From the NCBI RefSeq assembly GCF_018403685.1, contig NZ_BOVK01000028.1:1-64000 (forward strand): a DNA stretch of 64,000 bases, written 5' to 3'. The stretch comes from Xylanibacillus composti (GTDB lineage Bacteria > Bacillota > Bacilli > Paenibacillales > K13). Both the position numbers and the translations under genes were made by a program. Position 1 is the stretch's first letter. Each line of letters opens with the position of its first letter. This document shows, piece by piece, positions 46,478 through 55,175 of this stretch. Under the pieces are notes generated by a model. The model made no database searches and had not been told where the DNA came from. It was given only the letters and a program-made list of their open reading frames with translations.

Positions 46478-47224
46478 TTGAGGATTCTGTACAACGAAGT
46501 CACGGAAAATCATGCGATCACCGTTTATGATACGACCGAGTATGAGGGGGAAAAGGGACGCTTCCGCGTTCTGCAGTTTGCGGAGGACGCTGTGCAAGGA
46601 GCGATCGATCTGAATGACCCGACGCGCATCCTGTTCGAGTATCCTCGCGCCATGATCCACCTGATGACCGTCAATCGTCCTGCCTTCGCGAATGTATTTA
46701 TGATCGGCCACGGCATCGGCACGATTCCCCGCCATTTGCCGGACAAGCGGTTCAAGATCGCGGAGCTGGACCGCAAGCTGACGGAGATGAGCAGGCGCTA
46801 TTTCAACAGTAAGACGACCGATGTGCATATCGGAGATGGAAGGCTGCTGTTGGAGCAGGAGTCCTCCGGCGCTTACAGCTATATCGTCCTCGATGCGTTC
46901 ACAGCAGAAGGAACGCCGCCGCACTTGACGACGCTGCAGTTTTTTCGGTTGATCCGGGACAAGCTCGATGAAGAAGGGGGCCTGCTGATCAATCTGATCG
47001 CCCAAGGCCCCCGGGACAAGCGGGCTTGTGCAGCGCACACGACCTTACGCGAGGTCTATGCTTATGTGCAGGCTTTTGCCCTGCCTATTAAAGGAGCCGC
47101 CGGCCTGCTCAATATCGTTATGATGGGACGCAGCAAGCCGATCCGCTTTCAACTTAGCGAAATGACCGGTTTCCGGGAAATCCATCTGCCTCCGGGAGAA
47201 CTGCTTGTAGATGAATCGGACTAA
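46478..47224 (+). CDS. Spermidine synthase-like class I methyltransferase-fold protein
   Basis: 248 residues from TTG 46478 behind AAAGGAG; no upstream ATG fits. Marks of the spermidine synthase fold are the early Y-N-E-V-T-E-N...I-T-V-Y-D, the L-Q-F strand, M-I-G-H-G-I-G-T-I-P-R (nucleotide loop, G-G-G replaced by G-H-G) and V-H-I-G-D-G-R. The usual catalytic D-A-Y/F-D reads L-D-A-F-T-A-E-G-T-P-P-H-L. It may be a polyamine transferase or a divergent homologue; activity is uncertain. It is convergent with arsC, with the stops 1 base apart. Confidence 0.78.
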   Translation: MRILYNEVTENHAITVYDTTEYEGEKGRFRVLQFAEDAVQGAIDLNDPTRILFEYPRAMIHLMTVNRPAFANVFMIGHGIGTIPRHLPDKRFKIAELDRKLTEMSRRYFNSKTTDVHIGDGRLLLEQESSGAYSYIVLDAFTAEGTPPHLTTLQFFRLIRDKLDEEGGLLINLIAQGPRDKRACAAHTTLREVYAYVQAFALPIKGAAGLLNIVMMGRSKPIRFQLSEMTGFREIHLPPGELLVDESD

Positions 47225-47225
47225 G

Positions 47226-47648
47226 CTACTTTCCTTCTCTCACGAACCGGTCAATGCGATCCTTGATGGCATCGCGCACTTCGCAGAACTTGGCCATGAT
47301 TTCTGCTTCCGTGCCGCTGGCCTTGGCCGGATCTTCAAAGCCCCAATGCCAACGTTCACCCTTGTCATTGTACACGACCGGGCAGTTGTCATTCGCATGT
47401 CCGCACAGCGTAATAATGTAATCCGCTTTGGCCAGAATGTCAGGATCAATCACATCTGAAGTATGGCCAGAAATATCGATGCCCGCCTCCTGCATGACTT
47501 GCACAGCCCGCGGATTCAAGCCATGCGCCTCCAGCCCCGCACTCCTCACATCATACTTGTCGCCTCCGAGTGCCTTCAGAAAGCCGTCCGCTATCTGGCT
47601 GCGGCACGAGTTGCCTGTACATAGAAAATATACAATGGGTTTGCTCAT
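47226..47648 (-). CDS. arsC: Thioredoxin-coupled arsenate reductase
   Basis: 140 residues; ATG 47648 follows AAAGGAG and replaces an upstream in-frame start. The low-molecular-weight phosphatase-like P-loop C-T-G-N-S-C-R-S holds Cys10 and Cys15, and the shuttle pair is in L-C-G-H-A-N-D-N-C. This is the Gram-positive ArsC type that reduces arsenate to arsenite using thioredoxin. Last gene of arsR-arsB-arsC. Confidence 0.95.
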   Translation of the reverse strand: MSKPIVYFLCTGNSCRSQIADGFLKALGGDKYDVRSAGLEAHGLNPRAVQVMQEAGIDISGHTSDVIDPDILAKADYIITLCGHANDNCPVVYNDKGERWHWGFEDPAKASGTEAEIMAKFCEVRDAIKDRIDRFVREGK

Positions 47649-47720
47649 GGAATCGCTCTCCTTTGGTTCGATTAGATTTTTATTGCTCGCGATCTCCTTC
47701 ACCGCTAGCCTGAGACCTTA

Positions 47721-49013
47721 TCAAGTAATGACGAGCAGCCACATATACAGACCGGCAAGCGTAATGAACAACGTCGGAACGGTCAAGACAATGCCTGCCT
47801 TGAAGTAATACCCCCATGTAATTTTGATTCCCTTGCGCGACAACACATGCAGCCACAGCAGTGTGGCAAGCGAGCCGATGGGCGTGATCTTCGGCCCCAG
47901 GTTCGAACCGATCACATTGGCATAGATCAGCGCTTCGCGAATGGCGCCGGCAGTCTGCGTGCCCTCAATCGCCAGCGCATCAATCATGACCGTGGGCATG
48001 TTGTTCATAATCGAAGACAGGATAGCTGCCAAAAAGCCCATGCCGATTGTAGCCGCGAATAAGCCTTGATCCGCGAATCGCTGAATGAGCTCGCCCAGCA
48101 TATCGGTCAAACCGACATTTTTCAACCCGTATACGACAACGTACATGCCAATAGAAAATACGACAACCGACCAAGGCGCTTCCTTGATCACACGCTTCGT
48201 CTGAATAGCTGCGCTTCGGCGCGCCAGCAGTACGAACGCTAGAGCGGCAGCCCCGGCAATGAACGCCACCGGAATCTGGACAAAGCCGCTGGCAAGATAG
48301 GCAACCAGCAGGATGCCAAGCATATACCACGACAGCTTGAACAGCCGTTGATCCTTGATTGCCTCAGATGGCTGCTTCAACTCGCTGACCTCGTAGCGGG
48401 CCGGGATGCTTTTCCTAAAAAACAGATACAGCACCAGCAAGCTGGCACCAAGCGAGAAGAAATTCGGCACGATCATGCGGCTCGCGTATTCAACGAAATG
48501 AATGCCGAAGAAATCCGCAGAGACAATATTGACCAAGTTGCTGACAATGAACGGCAGCGAGGTCGTGTCGGCAATGAAGCCGCTCGCCATGATGAAAGGC
48601 AGGATCATGGCATCCGGAAATTTCAGTGCTCGCACCATAGCGAGAACGATGGGGGTCAGGATCAGCGCGGCTCCGTCATTCGCGAAAAATGCGGCCACGG
48701 CAGCACCCAAGAGCACCACATAGACGAACATCAGCTTGCCGCTGCCATGGGCGAAGCGTGCCATATGCAGCGCCGCCCATTCGAAAAAACCGATTTCATC
48801 CAAAATCAGCGATATCAAAATAATGGCCACAAAGGTCAGGGTCGCATTCCAGACAATGCCGGTCACGGTCCATACATCCTGCACGCTGACGACCTGGAAC
48901 AACAGCGCCAGCAGCGCTCCCGCTGCAGCCGACCACCCGATATTCAGCCCCTTCGGCTGCCAAATAACAAATACCAATGTCAGAACAAATATTGCTGATG
49001 CCAGAACAATCAT
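47721..49013 (-). CDS. arsB: Arsenite efflux membrane protein
   Basis: 430 residues with 11-12 hydrophobic segments and the ArsB marks [13 protein letters not shown] and N-N-M-P-T-V-M near the C-terminal half. It extrudes the arsenite that ArsC makes. It is located between arsR (10-base gap) and arsC (about 70-base gap). Confidence 0.95.
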   Translation of the reverse strand: MIVLASAIFVLTLVFVIWQPKGLNIGWSAAAGALLALLFQVVSVQDVWTVTGIVWNATLTFVAIILISLILDEIGFFEWAALHMARFAHGSGKLMFVYVVLLGAAVAAFFANDGAALILTPIVLAMVRALKFPDAMILPFIMASGFIADTTSLPFIVSNLVNIVSADFFGIHFVEYASRMIVPNFFSLGASLLVLYLFFRKSIPARYEVSELKQPSEAIKDQRLFKLSWYMLGILLVAYLASGFVQIPVAFIAGAAALAFVLLARRSAAIQTKRVIKEAPWSVVVFSIGMYVVVYGLKNVGLTDMLGELIQRFADQGLFAATIGMGFLAAILSSIMNNMPTVMIDALAIEGTQTAGAIREALIYANVIGSNLGPKITPIGSLATLLWLHVLSRKGIKITWGYYFKAGIVLTVPTLFITLAGLYMWLLVIT

Positions 49014-49023
49014 AAAGCCTCCA

Positions 49024-49338
49024 TTATTGACACGAGATTGGGGTTAATTGAAGCAGCTTTTCCTTCTGCGGCGGCAATTCATCCAGAACGGCACGCAGGT
49101 AAGGCTTATCCTCCACGTTCAGAGAGTAATAAATCCATTGTCCTTTGCGCGCTTCCCTCACCAGGCCCGCATCCTTTAATTTGCGCACATGCTGGCTAAT
49201 ATTGGGCTGGCTCGTCTCCAGCAATTCCACCAGTTCGCAAACACACATCTCCCGTTCCTTCAATGAAGCGACAATGGTCAGCCGATTCTTGTCACCTAGC
49301 AGCTTGAATATTTCGGCCAGCCTCTCGATCTGCGGCAT
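49024..49338 (-). CDS. arsR: ArsR-type arsenic-responsive repressor
   Basis: 104 residues from ATG 49338 behind AAAGGAG. Winged helix with the metal site M-C-V-C-E-L in the recognition region and S-Q-P-N-I-S-Q-H-V. It should repress the ars operon until As(III) binds the cysteine pair. It is transcribed from an AT-rich promoter just upstream. Confidence 0.94.
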   Translation of the reverse strand: MPQIERLAEIFKLLGDKNRLTIVASLKEREMCVCELVELLETSQPNISQHVRKLKDAGLVREARKGQWIYYSLNVEDKPYLRAVLDELPPQKEKLLQLTPISCQ

Positions 49339-49441
49339 GACATTTCTCCTTTCTGGCGCCAGACAGTTTTTCCCGCTCACACACGGGAAAATGGCTCCTG
49401 CATGATCTCAGATTCTTTGTATATGATTATATAATTATTTA

Positions 49442-49470
49442 TTTATATATAAAAGTTAAGATATTGTAAA
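49442..49470 (-). promoter_or_regulatory. Promoter of the ars operon with AT-rich inverted repeats
   Basis: On the minus strand: TTTACA, a 17-base spacer, TATAAA. The sequence downstream is made of ATAT / ATATAA inverted elements (49420-49450), as in known ArsR operators. Confidence 0.6.
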
Positions 49471-49485
49471 TCAGCGACAGTTGTG

Positions 49486-49514
49486 TTGCCAGCATCCTGC
49501 GAAGCTGATACATT
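49486..49514 (+). promoter_or_regulatory. Putative promoter of chrA
   Basis: TTGCCA, a 17-base spacer, TACATT, about 70 bases before the chrA start and divergent from the ars promoter. Confidence 0.45.
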
Positions 49515-49586
49515 GAAAACGAAATCAATGGGCGATATCAGGCACAATGAATAGAGACGAATGATATGAATCGGAGGCAAGCTGGC

Positions 49587-50789
49587 ATGGAGAATACGGA
49601 GCGCAGAGCAGAAAGCAAGGCAAAATCCCTATGGGAAGTCCTTCTGGTTTCTACAAGACTAGGATTAACGTCTTTCGGCGGACCGATTGCCCACCTGGGG
49701 TATTTCCATAATGAATACATCAAGCGAAGAAAATGGATGGACGACCGAAGCTACGCCGATTTAGTAGCGCTGTGCCAGTTTCTTCCCGGACCAGCCAGCA
49801 GTCAGGTAGGCATTGGCATCGGCGTCATGCGCGCAGGCCTGATGGGCGGGCTTGCTGCGTGGATCGGCTTTACGCTGCCCTCTGTTCTCGCGCTTGTCCT
49901 GTTTGCCCTTGTGCTGCAAGGGTTCGACATTGGCAATGCGGGATGGGTCCACGGGCTGAAGCTGGTCGCCGTGGCGATTGTTGCCCATGCGATTCTGGGC
50001 ATGGGCCAGAAGCTGACGCCAGACCGCAATCGGGCGACAATGGCCATTGCTGCTGCAGCAATCGCGCTGCTATGGCAGACCGCATTCACCCAAGTAGCGA
50101 TCATCCTTGCCGCTGGCCTGCTTGGTCTGCTGCTGTACAAGAATCAGACCGCCGAAGCAGTTCCAGCCATGCGCATCCCCATCAAGCGCAGCGTGGCAGT
50201 CGCATGCCTGGCGGTTTTCTTCGGCCTGCTCGTGCTGCTGCCGCTGCTGCGAGGCATCTCTCCCTCGCATTGGCTGGCCATGTTCGACAGCTTCTATCGG
50301 GCGGGCGCGCTCGTCTTCGGCGGCGGCCATGTCGTGCTGCCGCTGCTGGAACGCGAGGTTGTGCCGACAGGCTGGCTGTCGGCGCAGGATTTCCTCGCCG
50401 GATACGGCGCCGCCCAGGCTGTGCCGGGTCCGCTGTTCACCTTCGGCGCTTATTTGGGCGCGATGATGAACGGGTGGGCAGGCGCGCTCGTGGCGACTGT
50501 CGCCATCTTCCTGCCCGCCTTCCTGCTCGTAATCGGCACCCTGCCATTCTGGGATACACTGCGCAGAATCCCGAAAATTCAGGGCGCCTTGATCGGCGTG
50601 AACGCTGCCGTTGTCGGCATTCTGCTGGCAGCTTTCTACAACCCGATCTGGACTTCCACCATCGTAGAGCCGATCGATTTCGCGCTGGCAGCGCTGCTGT
50701 TCGTCATGCTCGTCTTCTGGAAATCCCCGCCTTGGCTGGTCGTGCTCGCTGGCGCTTTGGGCGGCACCTTGATTTCCATCATGACGTAA
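49587..50789 (+). CDS. chrA: Chromate transporter, two-domain ChrA
   Basis: 400 residues; ATG 49587 follows CGGAGG. Two homologous CHR halves are visible: the N half with L-G-L-T-S-F-G-G-P-I-A-H-L and L-P-G-P-A-S-S-Q, the C half with G-A-L-V-F-G-G-G-H-V-V-L-P and A-V-P-G-P-L-F-T-F. About ten membrane segments. It exports chromate. It is divergent from the ars operon, making a small metal-resistance cluster. The 3' end overlaps the convergent membrane gene by 11 bases. Confidence 0.93.
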   Translation: MENTERRAESKAKSLWEVLLVSTRLGLTSFGGPIAHLGYFHNEYIKRRKWMDDRSYADLVALCQFLPGPASSQVGIGIGVMRAGLMGGLAAWIGFTLPSVLALVLFALVLQGFDIGNAGWVHGLKLVAVAIVAHAILGMGQKLTPDRNRATMAIAAAAIALLWQTAFTQVAIILAAGLLGLLLYKNQTAEAVPAMRIPIKRSVAVACLAVFFGLLVLLPLLRGISPSHWLAMFDSFYRAGALVFGGGHVVLPLLEREVVPTGWLSAQDFLAGYGAAQAVPGPLFTFGAYLGAMMNGWAGALVATVAIFLPAFLLVIGTLPFWDTLRRIPKIQGALIGVNAAVVGILLAAFYNPIWTSTIVEPIDFALAALLFVMLVFWKSPPWLVVLAGALGGTLISIMT

Positions 50790-51450
50790 GCGGCTGCTGC
50801 CGGCGTTCAGCAGCCATACGGGAGACTGACGAGTGCCGCCACAAATCGAGAGCCAGCCACAGACAGCCAACGGCGACCAGCGCGCCATGAGCGACACGAA
50901 TGGGCTGGTTGCCGAAAAATTGCGGCAAATACAGGATCAGGCCGAGGGCGAACATCAGGCCGCCCCACTTAGACAGACCTCGGCGAGACCTCCACAGCAC
51001 GACCGAAACATATACCGCGCCTACAGCCAGCAAGACAAAACCCAACAGGAACGGCACAATTCCCGGTCCAAAGCGCATCTCATTGGCAAGACTGATCAAC
51101 GCATCACTTTGCTGGCTCAGCGCCTCCTGACCAAGCGCATAAAGGCCGAACATTTCCATGCCATAGTAAGGCAGAAGCAGGCCTGTGCCGATCCAAAAAC
51201 AAAGCACAATACGGAAGGCCGCTCCTTCCTGCTTCGTTCCCCTCGAAGCCATATAGAACCCAAGCAGACCTAACACTGTAAACAGAAAAGCCAATACAGC
51301 CAGCATATGCGAGACGATCCACGCCCCGGAAGCAAATGCTGCCGCCCCCTCCAGCGACACTTCATCCGAAAATGGCCGAGTAGCCGGATAAAGTACAAAC
51401 ATAATGCCTGCCGCCATCCATGCTGCTGCCGTCCACCGAATCGTATTCAT
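50779..51450 (-). CDS. Six-segment integral membrane protein of unknown function
   Basis: 223 residues; ATG 51450 follows GAAAGGGG. There are six hydrophobic segments, no catalytic motif and an arrangement similar to DUF4386-like membrane proteins, which is a tentative comparison. Its upstream region holds two copies of an AACTAAT-type palindrome, one inside the promoter, so it is probably tightly repressed by a TetR- or MarR-type factor not encoded next to it. Confidence 0.7.
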   Translation of the reverse strand: MNTIRWTAAAWMAAGIMFVLYPATRPFSDEVSLEGAAAFASGAWIVSHMLAVLAFLFTVLGLLGFYMASRGTKQEGAAFRIVLCFWIGTGLLLPYYGMEMFGLYALGQEALSQQSDALISLANEMRFGPGIVPFLLGFVLLAVGAVYVSVVLWRSRRGLSKWGGLMFALGLILYLPQFFGNQPIRVAHGALVAVGCLWLALDLWRHSSVSRMAAERRQQPLTS

Positions 51451-51498
51451 GAAATCTTCCCCTTTCTGACAGAAATTAAGCAAGTAGAGATTTTACAA

Positions 51499-51519
51499 AA
51501 AACTAATATAATTAGTTTT
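51499..51519. promoter_or_regulatory. Operator-like palindrome AAAACTAATATAATTAGTTTT
   Basis: A perfect 9-bp inverted repeat with a 3-base centre, 49 bases before the membrane protein gene. It is related to the site at 51622-51638. Confidence 0.65.
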
Positions 51520-51616
51520 CGATTAAAAAGAAAATCATGCGCCTGATTTGCGGGTTCTACCCCTCCGTCACATGATCTTCTCCTGCCCCATTTCTGTCGC
51601 AACTTTTATCGATTTC

Positions 51617-51645
51617 ATTTTAACTAATGTGATTAGTTTTTGCAA
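51617..51645 (-). promoter_or_regulatory. Promoter with AACTAAT/ATTAGTT operator in the spacer
   Basis: On the minus strand: TTGCAA, a 17-base spacer, TAAAAT. The spacer is occupied by the palindrome at 51622-51638 (AACTAAT GTG ATTAGTT on the plus strand), so a bound repressor would block polymerase. It drives the gene at 50779-51450 through a leader of about 160 bases. No coding sequence was seen in 51451-51798. Confidence 0.65.
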
Positions 51646-51798
51646 GCAAAAAAACTTTTTTTGTATAGCGTGTGTGTCTACAGGAACACCGCTCCGGATG
51701 CACCGCACCCAGAGCGATCCTCCAGTCCCCTTCTTTCCTTTGAAAAGTGAAATCCGCATCGGTTGCAACGAGTCTCCACGCCTCGCAACGGCGCTTAC

Positions 51799-52800
51799 TT
51801 AGCGCGCATATGCCTTGCGAAATCCATCGATGCAATTCCAAACGGCGAAGATCAAGTAAATACTGACCGCCCCCCACATCGTTCGGCCCACAAATTGGTC
51901 AGGCGTAATCTCGAACATATCTGCCATGAAAGCGATGAATGCCTGCTCCAGCAAATCAGGCTGGCTAATAATAAGCAGGAATACGACCGCGGCTGCCAAT
52001 TCCTTCGCCAGATTGAAGAACGCCAGGGGTTTCGTCCAATGACGCTTGAACAACTTCACGAGCACCAGGATCAGGCTAAACCCTATGACTAAAACTACAA
52101 GCGGCCAATAGGCGTGCAGGACCTCTTGATTGAAAGCGCGAATTTGCAAGACGAGACCATTCTCTCCGCTTTGGTGTACACCTGCGAGATGATCCGCATA
52201 GAAATAAAACGTCGCCAATATGGCCAACCCCAGTAGTTCCCAGAACACTTCAAATCGCGTAATAACCGCGTCCTTCGGCGCTTGAGGAATGCTCTTCAGA
52301 TCCTGCGGCGTCCACGGTTTTTCTTTGAATCCCGCCATTTCCATGCCAGTTCCCCACCCCGTCCTCTCCAGAATAGCGAAGACGAGCGTTACCCAGAAGA
52401 ACACTTGCACGGTAATTGAACAGATACGCCAGATTCCTTCCCCCACAACGAACAACACGATTTGAACCATCGCCACGTCTGTATCCTGATGCTCAAGAGT
52501 ACGATTGGCAACCAGCGTAATCAGAGCAATCACTACGGCAATGGGGAAAATCATTTTCAAAACCGACACATACTGATCATACAACCGAGGACCAATCAAG
52601 TGCATGGGCTTATCCCGATAAGCGCCTGCCAGCAAAACCGGGTCGCCTAACTTCTCCAATGCTTCTTCCACATCCTGCTCCGTATAATCGTCGGGCAGCA
52701 TGTCCTCAATCGTCGATCTCAGCTCTAAGGCTATGTCTTCCCTGTTTTTTTCCGGCAATCGCCGCGTTACTTCCTCAATATAAATATCCGCAAGTCTCAT
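51799..52800 (-). CDS. HAAS-domain integral membrane protein
   Basis: 333 residues. Residues 1 to about 60 form a soluble HAAS-like helical domain (Y-I-E-E-V-T-R-R-L-P, L-E-K-L-G-D-P). About six membrane segments follow, of no known enzyme family. It overlaps the padR gene by 4 bases (ATGA), the standard layout of PadR/HAAS pairs in which the membrane protein is the regulated partner. Confidence 0.8.
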   Translation of the reverse strand: MRLADIYIEEVTRRLPEKNREDIALELRSTIEDMLPDDYTEQDVEEALEKLGDPVLLAGAYRDKPMHLIGPRLYDQYVSVLKMIFPIAVVIALITLVANRTLEHQDTDVAMVQIVLFVVGEGIWRICSITVQVFFWVTLVFAILERTGWGTGMEMAGFKEKPWTPQDLKSIPQAPKDAVITRFEVFWELLGLAILATFYFYADHLAGVHQSGENGLVLQIRAFNQEVLHAYWPLVVLVIGFSLILVLVKLFKRHWTKPLAFFNLAKELAAAVVFLLIISQPDLLEQAFIAFMADMFEITPDQFVGRTMWGAVSIYLIFAVWNCIDGFRKAYAR

Positions 52801-53135
52801 TCTCGTTCCTCCCCCTGCAATAAGAGATAGAGCTCCTTTGAACTATTCAGCCATTCCTTTTTCAGTTCATGGAAAATTTCTTCCCCATAAGCACTCAGCT
52901 CGTAATATTTACGCGGTCTTGCTTCCGAAGTGTCCCAGCTGCTCGTGACCAAACCTTGCTTTTCCAGTCTGCGCAGCAGCGGATACAATGTGCTCTGTTC
53001 GATGACAATTCCAGATCGCTCCAGACATTGAACTAGAGAATAGCCGTATTGCGGCGTGCGCAATTGGCTGAGCACCGCCAAAGTCAAGGTCCCTCTCCTC
53101 AACTCTATGATCAAAGATTGCAGCAGGCTATCCAT
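52797..53135 (-). CDS. PadR family transcriptional regulator
   Basis: 112 residues; ATG 53135 follows GGGGGAAG. Winged helix with L-T-L-A-V-L-S-Q-L, Y-G-Y-S-L-V and S-T-L-Y-P-L-L-R-R-L-E-K-Q-G-L-V, plus a C-terminal dimerisation helix. It is probably autoregulatory: the promoter contains TATACT...AGTATA inverted half-sites. Confidence 0.9.
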   Translation of the reverse strand: MDSLLQSLIIELRRGTLTLAVLSQLRTPQYGYSLVQCLERSGIVIEQSTLYPLLRRLEKQGLVTSSWDTSEARPRKYYELSAYGEEIFHELKKEWLNSSKELYLLLQGEERE

Positions 53136-53191
53136 GTACTTCCCCCATTCCATACTTTCCAGAACCTTATATTGTGTGTTGTATACTATGC

Positions 53192-53221
53192 ATTATACAG
53201 TATATAAAAATAAACTGTCAA
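53192..53221 (-). promoter_or_regulatory. Consensus promoter of the padR-HAAS operon
   Basis: On the minus strand: TTGACA, an 18-base spacer, TATAAT (both boxes consensus). The inverted half-sites TATACT (53182-53187) and AGTATA (53199-53204) flank the -10 and could bind PadR. Confidence 0.75.
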
Positions 53222-53548
53222 CCGACTATACAGGATCTCCTCTTCTGCCTGCTCATCCGTGAATAAACCATTGACGACCCGCACCACTCAGCGATACCAT
53301 GTTCCCATGCTCAAGTTGAATGGAACGCTAGCGGAACGGACAGACACGATTCGTCCAGCTTTCCGAACTTATGCAAGTCTAACGGAACTCATCGCGCTTA
53401 ACAGAGCGAAGACATGCAATAGCAGTCTCTATTCCATCGAATAAGGTCTCTCGCTTCCGTTGCCTTTCACAACACGCCCAAATACGGCCAAATAAGCTCA
53501 CCTGCTTCCATTTGAACTTGTCATGATGCAATAAAAGGAGTGTATGCT
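53222..53548. other. Intergenic region without a supported gene
   Basis: A 61-codon plus-strand frame has no ribosome site and no recognisable product. The end carries the AAAAGGAG of the following gene. Confidence 0.4.
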
Positions 53549-54415
53549 ATGCCAGACCATATAGATTGCGACTCGAACAGCCCCATACATCGCGCAGCGC
53601 TAAAAGCAGATTGCGAGCAATGCTTTGGCTTGTGCTGTGTTGCCCTGCCCTTTGCCGCCTCTGCAGATTTCGCTATGGACAAGGAAGCCGGACGGCCATG
53701 CCCCAACCTGCAGCACGATTTCCGCTGCGGCATTCACAGCCAGCTCAGGCAGCAGGGCTTCCGCGGATGTACGGTCTACGACTGCTTCGGCGCAGGACAG
53801 AAGGTCTCCCTACTCACTTTTGGCGGCCGGGATTGGCGTATGGAACCCGCTTCAGCATCGCTGATGTATGAGGTATTCCCAATCATGCGACAGCTCCATG
53901 AGCTGCTCTGGTATCTGGATGAAGCCTTGTCCTATGAGTCTGCGCATGCCTTGCACGTCAAACTTCGGTCCGCTCTGGATGAAACGGTTCAGCTTACAAA
54001 GCTGGCCCCTAAGGAGATCTTGGAGCTGGATCTGTCCGCGCATCACATGAAGATAAGCCCGTTGCTGCTGGAAACCAGCGAGCTTGTGCGTGCCGAGGCA
54101 GCCCGGATGCTGAACATTCCGATGAATCGCCGCACCCGCTACAATCGCGGGGCCGACCTGATGGGCGCCAAGCTCCAAGGAGCAGATTTGCGAGCGGCCC
54201 ATTTACGAGGGGCATATCTCATAGCCGCCGACCTGCGCGGCGCCGACCTCAGGGCAGCCGATCTGATCGGCGCGGACTTTCGAGATGCCGACATCCGCGG
54301 TGCGGACTTGACCGGCGCCCTGTTCCTTACGCAAGCCCAATTGAATGCAGCCAAGGGAGACTCCCGCACCAAGCTGCCGCCATCTCTGGAAAGCCCCCTG
54401 CATTGGGGCGCATGA
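53549..54415 (+). CDS. Cysteine-cluster protein with C-terminal pentapeptide repeats
   Basis: 288 residues; ATG 53549 follows AAAAGGAG. The N-terminal third has C-x-x-C-x-x-x-C-C at 22-30 and further Cys at 51, 60, 74 and 79, resembling metal- or cluster-binding CxxCxxxCC proteins. The middle (about 100-195) is helical. Residues about 198-258 are pentapeptide repeats of the A-D-L-R-G type, about a dozen, predicting a right-handed beta-helix. The Cys cluster and repeat helix together suggest a binding or scaffold function, not a named enzyme. It stands alone on the plus strand. Confidence 0.82.
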   Translation: MPDHIDCDSNSPIHRAALKADCEQCFGLCCVALPFAASADFAMDKEAGRPCPNLQHDFRCGIHSQLRQQGFRGCTVYDCFGAGQKVSLLTFGGRDWRMEPASASLMYEVFPIMRQLHELLWYLDEALSYESAHALHVKLRSALDETVQLTKLAPKEILELDLSAHHMKISPLLLETSELVRAEAARMLNIPMNRRTRYNRGADLMGAKLQGADLRAAHLRGAYLIAADLRGADLRAADLIGADFRDADIRGADLTGALFLTQAQLNAAKGDSRTKLPPSLESPLHWGA

Positions 54416-54430
54416 ACCCGCCCCAAGCAT

Positions 54431-54892
54431 TCAAAAAGGCTTCGCGGTCATCAGATACAAAATAACAAGCGGGATCAGCGTAGCCAGGCTGCCGAAGATC
54501 ATCCAGTATCGGCTGGCAGCCTGATACGCCCCGGTTATCTCCCCTTGCTCCACCGATTGTTTGCTGTACCGAACCATTCTCACCTGGAGCGGTATCAGGA
54601 CGGCCAGCCATATAACGCCAGTCAAGGCGAACAAACCGTTGGATACAGATACCCAATTCACTTCGTTCATCGCGTATCCCATCCGATGCGCCATGTAATT
54701 GCCGGTTATAATCAGCAGAACCAGCCCCGGTATCGTAAAAACATAATCCGCCGCCAGAACTTTCCGCGCGCCTGCGTGAATAATCTCCAGGTTCCGTGTC
54801 GCGTCGGCCATCACCTTCCAGAAAGCTGTCACCAGAATGTTCCCGAAGAACAGGATAGCGCCTAGCACATGCAGAAACAGCATCCATTTCAT
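54431..54892 (-). CDS. DUF2269-like integral membrane protein
   Basis: 153 residues; ATG 54892 follows AAGGAAGGG. Four membrane segments, with the early H-V-L-G-A-I-L-F-F-G-N and the motif G-N-Y-M-A-H-R typical of DUF2269-like proteins. The function is unknown. Its promoter carries an operator nearly identical to that of tetR-doxX 45 kb away, so the TetR at 8637-9242 likely controls it too. Confidence 0.75.
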   Translation of the reverse strand: MKWMLFLHVLGAILFFGNILVTAFWKVMADATRNLEIIHAGARKVLAADYVFTIPGLVLLIITGNYMAHRMGYAMNEVNWVSVSNGLFALTGVIWLAVLIPLQVRMVRYSKQSVEQGEITGAYQAASRYWMIFGSLATLIPLVILYLMTAKPF

Positions 54893-54925
54893 GTTAATCC
54901 CTTCCTTCATTTCTAGTTACATCAT

Positions 54926-54954
54926 TAATAACATACCGACCAGCGGTTTGTAAA
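54926..54954 (-). promoter_or_regulatory. Promoter with the same operator as tetR-doxX
   Basis: On the minus strand: TTTACA, a 17-base spacer, TTATTA. The embedded site ACCGACCAGCGGTTTGT (54935-54951) differs from the one at 9376-9392 in only two positions, and the flanking TAAATAG is identical. Confidence 0.72.
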
Positions 54955-54960
54955 TAGGCA

Positions 54961-54989
54961 AAAAAAAGACTAGCCAAGAAAGGCCAGTC
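54961..54989 (-). terminator. Minus-strand terminator downstream of the small Cys peptide
   Basis: The stem GACTGGCC / GGCTAGTC with a 6-base loop is followed by seven T on the minus strand. Confidence 0.8.
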
Positions 54990-55009
54990 CATTTCCTTTG
55001 TATTCCGCC

Positions 55010-55108
55010 CTAGATAAAGGCTCGCTTGCAAGCAACCCCGGCAATGCCGCCGTCGATCACAGCGCGAAATTGGGAATACATACATGCACTGCATGTTGAT
55101 TTTCCCAT
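55010..55108 (-). CDS. Possible 32-residue cysteine-containing peptide
   Basis: ATG 55108 follows AAGAGG; the peptide begins M-G-K-S-T-C-S-A-C-M-Y-S and ends with a single-Cys tail (V-A-C-K-R-A-F-I). The strong terminator 20 bases after its stop has no other minus-strand gene to serve, which is the main support. The C-x-x-C could bind metal. No family was recognised. Confidence 0.4.
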   Translation of the reverse strand: MGKSTCSACMYSQFRAVIDGGIAGVACKRAFI

Positions 55109-55175
55109 AGGAACCTCTTACACTCCTAGAAGGGACGCTTCTATGATAACGAACCGATAAAGAGAGGTACCGCAC

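Noticed and set aside
49870-50897. Long antisense frames over chrA
   Set aside because: They arise from GC-biased codon use in chrA and have no ribosome site or family likeness.
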